From NCBI RefSeq assembly GCF_927798115.1, contig NZ_CAKMMG010000017.1:1-62225 (forward strand): a stretch of 62,225 bases of DNA, in the 5' to 3' direction. Both the position numbers and the translations under genes were made by a program. The notes below the pieces were generated by a model. The model saw only the letters and a program-made list of their open reading frames with translations. It did not search any database and was not told the DNA's origin. This document shows positions 58,595 to 62,225 of the stretch, one piece after another; positions within the stretch are counted from its first letter, which is position 1, and each line of letters begins with the position of its first letter. This DNA is from Paenibacillus auburnensis. Lineage in GTDB: Bacteria; Bacillota; Bacilli; Paenibacillales; Paenibacillaceae.

Positions 58595-60193
58595 TTATAC
58601 TTCTCCGCCCTTCATATTGTTGTAAACCACTATACGCCGTAAGGCGGGGTCTGCGCAGGCCTGAAACTTGGCCCCTCCCTGACGGAGTGCTGCCAGCCTT
58701 CTGCATGCTGCTTCATTTATGACTTCTCCCGGATACAAGAGCGGAATGCCAGGCGGATAAGGAATTACCATCTCTGCCGCTACTCTCCCTACACTGTATT
58801 CGAGGGGTACGCTTTCGGTTTCGCCTGCTGTCACCGGCTTCAGGGAAAATGTCACCGGCTGTGAAATAAGCGATTGAACAGAATTGTTCCACGTGGAAAC
58901 TTCAGCTGATGGAGATAGAGTTCTCTCTACCTCATTGAAGGAGGAGGGAACGGAGAACGGTTCAGCTGCCGCACTCTCAACGTCTATTTCCCGCAGCGCG
59001 CCCAGCAGTGTGAATGTTTCCTCAGCCTTCGAGCCGAGGCTGAAGGCAAGCACTACGTGCCGGTCATCGCTCATCTCCGGCACAATGCCCTTCTCTTCGA
59101 GCCTGCGCTGCAGCTCGAAGCCCCCCAGGACACCGGCGGCATCATAAATGACCGCCTTGAAGGGGTCCTGGGTGGTGTACGCCGCCGTGCTTGCTGGCGG
59201 CGTGTCCATTCCGGCGGCTGTGCCAGCGCCGCCGTGAGGCTGCAGCGGCTGAGCCGGCTGCAGCAGCCCAAAGCGCGGCAGCGCAGCTAAGCCGCGCTTC
59301 AGCTCGTCCACGGCGGCGAGCCCCGCCGTGAAGGCGCCGGCGCGCCCGGTGTGCACCAGCCGCCGGGCCAGATCGAGCGAAGCCATCACCGGGTAGGATG
59401 GGCTGGAGCTCTGTACCATGGCCAGCCGCTGCCGCAGCAAGGCGCGGTTAAGGCGCGGCCCCTGCACATGCAGCATGGCGCCCATCGTCAGCGCCGGCAG
59501 CATCTTGTGCGTGGACTGCACCACGCCGTCCGCGCCGCAGGCAAGCGCCCCGGCCGGCAGCGCCGGGTGCAGCCCGTAATGCGCCCCGTGCGCCTCGTCG
59601 ACCAGCAGCGGAACGCCGCTGTCGTGACAGATGCGCGCGAGGGGCGCAAGGTCTGTGCCCATGCCGTAGTAATTCGGCATGGTGACCAGCACGGCGGCGG
59701 CTTCCGGGTAGGCTGCAAGTGCAGCCTGCACCGCTTCAGCCGCCGGAGCGACCGCGAGGCCGCTGTCTGCATCCAGCTGCGGCTCTAGGAAGACTGCGCG
59801 CACGCCAGCCAGCATTAAGCCGTGAATCACCGACTTATGGACATTACGCTGCAGAATCAGAACCATGCCCGGTTCCGGGCAAACGGTCAAGATAAGTGCC
59901 AGATTGCCGGCGGTGCTCCCGCCAACCAACAAAAAGCTCTCCTCCGCCCCAAAACAATCCGCAGCCAGCTCCTGGGCTTCCCTAATGACCCCTTCCGGGT
60001 GGTGAAGATCATCCGTTCCGGTAATTTCCGTCACGTCGTACCTCATGATCTCATCCAGATATCCTGCCCCTTCAGCTCCGCTATAGGCCTCACCGTTCTT
60101 GTGGCCAGGCACGTGATAAGATATATTACCCTTAAGTCTATATTGTTCCAGCATCTCATATATCGGTGCCCTGCCAGGCTGTAAAATGTTCAT
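58595..60193 (-). CDS. yaaO: Orn/Lys/Arg decarboxylase family protein (YaaO-like)
   Basis: A PLP enzyme of 532 residues. The PLP lysine is Lys230 in STHKML, with DEAHGAH at 199-205 and the N-terminal SYHVPGHKNG (25-34). Products of the family are polyamine precursors such as cadaverine or agmatine; the substrate cannot be fixed from sequence. The middle of the gene (about 59.2-59.8 kb) is very GC-rich. It is the first gene of the tmk-darA-yaaR-holB string, as in B. subtilis. Confidence 0.92.
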   Translation of the reverse strand: MNILQPGRAPIYEMLEQYRLKGNISYHVPGHKNGEAYSGAEGAGYLDEIMRYDVTEITGTDDLHHPEGVIREAQELAADCFGAEESFLLVGGSTAGNLALILTVCPEPGMVLILQRNVHKSVIHGLMLAGVRAVFLEPQLDADSGLAVAPAAEAVQAALAAYPEAAAVLVTMPNYYGMGTDLAPLARICHDSGVPLLVDEAHGAHYGLHPALPAGALACGADGVVQSTHKMLPALTMGAMLHVQGPRLNRALLRQRLAMVQSSSPSYPVMASLDLARRLVHTGRAGAFTAGLAAVDELKRGLAALPRFGLLQPAQPLQPHGGAGTAAGMDTPPASTAAYTTQDPFKAVIYDAAGVLGGFELQRRLEEKGIVPEMSDDRHVVLAFSLGSKAEETFTLLGALREIDVESAAAEPFSVPSSFNEVERTLSPSAEVSTWNNSVQSLISQPVTFSLKPVTAGETESVPLEYSVGRVAAEMVIPYPPGIPLLYPGEVINEAACRRLAALRQGGAKFQACADPALRRIVVYNNMKGGEV

Positions 60194-60279
60194 GTTCCTA
60201 TCCTTCCCTGGGGGATACCTCTATTTTAACGCAAATATGCCTAAACGCCTATTATTCCGCGTAAAAGCATCATCCGCAC

Positions 60280-60322
60280 AACAAAACGGCCCCTCCCGCC
60301 ACAACACGGGGAAGCCGTTAAA
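60280..60322 (-). terminator. Intrinsic terminator after gin
   Basis: On the minus strand AACGGC and GCCGTT enclose CCCC/GGGG, followed by TTGTTG. The T-run is interrupted. Confidence 0.65.
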
Positions 60323-60405
60323 TTAGTTGCTTATGATACAGCCATTGCGACACAGATCCACCGCCCGCTCTCTTTACACTGTTGTTACAAATGCTTTCAC
60401 TCGGA

Positions 60406-60597
60406 TCAGGCGTTCTTTTGGAGCCCGATTTTTTTCATCCTGCCAATGAAAAAACGGTACTTAATGTCCTCAGCATCCGTACGCACCATTTCGCTCTCGC
60501 AATCTTCACAAATGAAATGCGAGACAATAACAATACCTTCTTCTTTCATCTGCCCGCAAATAATGCAGGACTGTCCGGTTTGCTGTTCCATATCCAT
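60406..60597 (-). CDS. csfB: Anti-sigma-G factor Gin (CsfB)
   Basis: In B. subtilis Gin prevents premature or misplaced sigma-G activity. The 63-residue protein has two zinc-binding CxxC pairs, CIIC (11-14) and CEDC (30-33). The start may be ATG at 60597 or the second ATG at 60591, which is better spaced from AAGGTGGG. xpaC and yaaN, its neighbours in B. subtilis, are absent. A forespore promoter is expected, but only a weak CATACTG was seen upstream. Confidence 0.92.
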   Translation of the reverse strand: MDMEQQTGQSCIICGQMKEEGIVIVSHFICEDCESEMVRTDAEDIKYRFFIGRMKKIGLQKNA

Positions 60598-60799
60598 CCC
60601 ACCTTGACTCTTTTAAGAACAGTATGTTACACCTTCTATCATTTTAAACCTTTTCATAGTTTTTTCCTATCCGGGTTACTCAAAATATATATATTCTGTG
60701 ATCGCCAGGCTGGTGATTCTCCCGCTGAAGTTTAATAAAACGCCGCAGACAGCCGATATTATTAACATGAGAACACACGAGGAGGTCAGAACTTTCTTT

Positions 60800-61324
60800 A
60801 TGGAACCCAACACCAAAGGTGCAGCTACATTCTATCAATACAAGCTTATTAAAAAAATAAATCTGACTACTGCCAAGCTGCGAATCTACATTGCACTTCC
60901 TTTATTATTCGTAGTACTGGAGACCATATTTCTCTCCTGGTGGAGCCTGTTGTATATGATTATTGCGGCCCCCGTTGTATTATGGATCCAGTATGTCATC
61001 TCACGGTCTGTCCTCCTTATCACCGGGCATCCCATCGCTAAACGGTGGAAGATGTCTCTGCGTCTGCCTTGGCTCGGCTACATGCCGGATCAATATATCA
61101 GCTACGGCATCTTTCGTAAGGTGCAGTTGCATAATTTCTGGATCGGCCTATGCATTGCTGCACTGTTTATTGTGTGGGCTCCTCCGGCGTTCACAACCTC
61201 CTTGGCAATCTGCCATCTCTGGCTGCTCTTGCCCCGGTTGTACACCCTGCTGAGACTCCGCCGTGATGATGAAGGCGGGATGCTAAAATTCAACCCTGCA
61301 GACGTTTCCTATTACGCTCAATAA
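60800..61324 (+). CDS. Membrane protein of unknown function
   Basis: I do not recognise this 174-residue protein. It has two hydrophobic regions that could each hold two helices (about 30-65 and 110-145), a basic connecting segment and a charged C-terminal tail. The start chosen is ATG at 60800, 14 bases after GGAGG; an ATG at 60767 has no ribosome site. It runs opposite to its neighbours and ends at a strong shared terminator, which supports it as a real gene. No enzymatic motif is visible. Confidence 0.65.
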   Translation: MEPNTKGAATFYQYKLIKKINLTTAKLRIYIALPLLFVVLETIFLSWWSLLYMIIAAPVVLWIQYVISRSVLLITGHPIAKRWKMSLRLPWLGYMPDQYISYGIFRKVQLHNFWIGLCIAALFIVWAPPAFTTSLAICHLWLLLPRLYTLLRLRRDDEGGMLKFNPADVSYYAQ

Positions 61325-61403
61325 TTGCAGAACCGCATACATACGGTTATCTCCTATAGACAACAGCAGTCCCATGTGCAGGATTGATATAGGATACAAT
61401 AAT

Positions 61404-61430
61404 AAACGCCGTCCTGTTAGGACGGCGTTT
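61404..61430. terminator. Bidirectional terminator between convergent genes
   Basis: AAACGCCGTCCT (61404-61415) and AGGACGGCGTTT (61419-61430) form a perfect 12-base-pair stem with a three-base loop. TATTT repeats follow on both strands, so it can end both the plus-strand membrane gene and the minus-strand lipoprotein gene. Confidence 0.92.
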
Positions 61431-61432
61431 AT

Positions 61433-61849
61433 TTATTTACTCTTCAGCCCTTTTATGGAGGCTTTCTTTTCCTTCGGAATCATTACTGTGAAATAGCCGT
61501 CATGTACGGTTAAATGTACAATTAGTCCGTCCTTTTGAAAAACACGGGAGCTCCCCGCATCCTCATCCCCTTTTTGCTCCTCCCACCCCCAAGCTTTAAT
61601 CGCTTTCAGGTAAGGCTCGGGTACACCCTCCTTTTCCTTAATTCCAGATAAGGAGTAACGGACATAGTCCATAGCAACATTTGTAGTAGCCCGGTCAGGA
61701 GAACTGGCTTCCTTGGGAACAGGAAAGCTTTTTTCATTAAGAGCTCCCTCAAAAGTATCCCAGTTGGGCTCTTTTGCTCCGCAACCAGTAAACATTACAC
61801 TCACTATACAAACAATAAATAATATCCATAAGGGTCGGGTTAGCTTCAT
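61433..61849 (-). CDS. Putative small lipoprotein
   Basis: A 138-residue protein with a signal peptide (basic MKLTR, hydrophobic 7-19) and a lipobox FTGC (Cys23), slightly unusual for its phenylalanine at -3. The mature part has no recognised domain; it contains VAMDYVRYSLSG and a beta-rich C terminus (LIVHLTVHDGYFTVMIPK). It lies between a 5S rRNA and the bidirectional terminator. A TATAAT (minus strand) lies about 115 bases upstream, without a clear -35. Confidence 0.75.
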   Translation of the reverse strand: MKLTRPLWILFIVCIVSVMFTGCGAKEPNWDTFEGALNEKSFPVPKEASSPDRATTNVAMDYVRYSLSGIKEKEGVPEPYLKAIKAWGWEEQKGDEDAGSSRVFQKDGLIVHLTVHDGYFTVMIPKEKKASIKGLKSK

Positions 61850-62072
61850 ACCTTAAATCCTCCTTACCTCTACCATGCATCAAAAGACACAAGAAAATTC
61901 AAATTTAGAATTTATCAGTAGTTCATTCGTATTAAGGTGCTGCTTAATATTTGCACTTTTCTATTATACTTGGATATACCATGTCGTCGGTAACAAAAAT
62001 GTCACTCAATTGAAAACGCTTTTATAATGATTTTTTCTCTAAAAGCAGTCTTTCTATCAAGGTACATACAAC

Positions 62073-62106
62073 AAAAAAAGCCATTGTCGATAACTCAACA
62101 ATGACT
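62073..62106 (-). terminator. rRNA operon terminator
   Basis: On the minus strand AGTCATTGT and ACAATGGCT pair around a ten-base loop, followed by TTTTTTTG. It begins a few bases after the 5S 3' end. Confidence 0.92.
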
Positions 62107-62112
62107 TCATGT

Positions 62113-62225
62113 GCTTGGCGGCGTCCTACTCTCCCAGGACCCTTCGGTCCAAGTACCATCGGCGCTGGAAGGCTTAACGGTCGTGTTCGGGATGGGTACG
62201 CGTGGAACCCTTCCGCTATCGCCAC
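62113..62225 (-). rRNA. rrf: 5S rRNA, nearly complete
   Basis: Read on the minus strand the sequence begins GTGGCGATAGCGGAAGGG and has the conserved CCCATCCCGAACAC and TGGGAGAGTAGGACGCCGCC blocks, ending CAAGC. Only a few bases of the 5' end should lie outside the window. A short minus-strand open frame crossing it is spurious. Confidence 0.96.

Noticed and set aside
62022..62225. Short minus-strand frame at the right edge
   Set aside because: It is read through the 5S rRNA and its terminator.
1..62225. CRISPR arrays, insertion sequences, prophage or defence genes
   Set aside because: No spaced direct repeats, transposases, integrases or defence families were seen; the segment is conserved core chromosome.

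Overview
The window is a conserved, sporulation-rich stretch of chromosome from a low- to mid-GC Gram-positive endospore former. I infer Paenibacillus or a close relative. The evidence is the gene order, which closely follows the Bacillus subtilis interval between its second rRNA operon and lysS, together with nad genes inserted next to coaX, a clostridial-type AbrB tail, and many TTG starts with strong Shine-Dalgarno sites. Nearly every gene is on the minus strand, so the transcriptional reading direction runs from high to low coordinates. The segment is bracketed by two rRNA operons: the 3' part of a 5S rRNA lies at the right edge and the first bases of a 16S rRNA lie at the left edge, both on the minus strand.

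Layout in the reading direction (right to left). (1) 62.2-60.4 kb: 5S and its terminator, a small lipoprotein, an unknown membrane protein on the plus strand, and the sigma-G inhibitor gin. (2) 60.2-53.0 kb: an ldc-tmk-darA-yaaR-holB-ricT-yabA-trmN6-rsmI cluster for replication, tRNA/rRNA methylation, c-di-AMP sensing and biofilm/sporulation phosphorelay control. (3) 52.6-49.9 kb: abrB on the plus strand, divergent from an HD-domain phosphohydrolase gene that sits in the metS slot, then tatD. (4) 49.8-46.4 kb: a c-di-AMP (ydaO-type) riboswitch with terminator in front of the 3D-domain cell wall gene yabE, then rnmV, ksgA and yabG. (5) 45.3-40.5 kb: veg, sspF, ispE, purR, spoVG, glmU. (6) 40.4-33.4 kb: prs, a small unknown plus-strand gene, pth, fin, mfd, prsA. 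(7) 33.2-26.3 kb: spoVT, a SpoVB-family flippase, mazG, hup, rqcP, yabP, yabQ, divIC, yabR. (8) 26.1-21.1 kb: spoIIE behind a Spo0A-type promoter, a 0.6 kb structured spacer, then yabS and yabT. (9) 21.1-16.9 kb: tilS, hpt, ftsH. (10) 16.8-10.5 kb: nadA-nadB-nadC-coaX-hslO-yacD. (11) 10.2-0.45 kb: cysK, the para-aminobenzoate/folate operon pabB-pabA-pabC-folP-folB-folK-yazB-dusB, greA, lysS.

Functionally the window joins housekeeping (NAD, CoA, folate, PRPP, UDP-GlcNAc, tRNA and rRNA maturation, transcription-coupled repair) with the stationary-phase and sporulation programme (Spo0A targets abrB, spoVG and spoIIE; the sigma-F/G switch proteins Gin and Fin; SpoVT, YabG, YabP, YabQ, SspF). Legible regulation includes tandem rrn promoters, two perfect consensus promoters before veg, a sigma-H promoter before spoVG, a sigma-G promoter before sspF, and abrB-type Spo0A operators duplicated on both sides of the abrB divergent region. 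I found no CRISPR array, prophage, insertion sequence, tRNA gene or defence cluster. The least explained items are the hairpin-dense spacer at 22.9-23.3 kb, the small plus-strand gene at 39.1 kb, the duplicated 0A operator, and the AT-rich inverted repeat near 52.9 kb.
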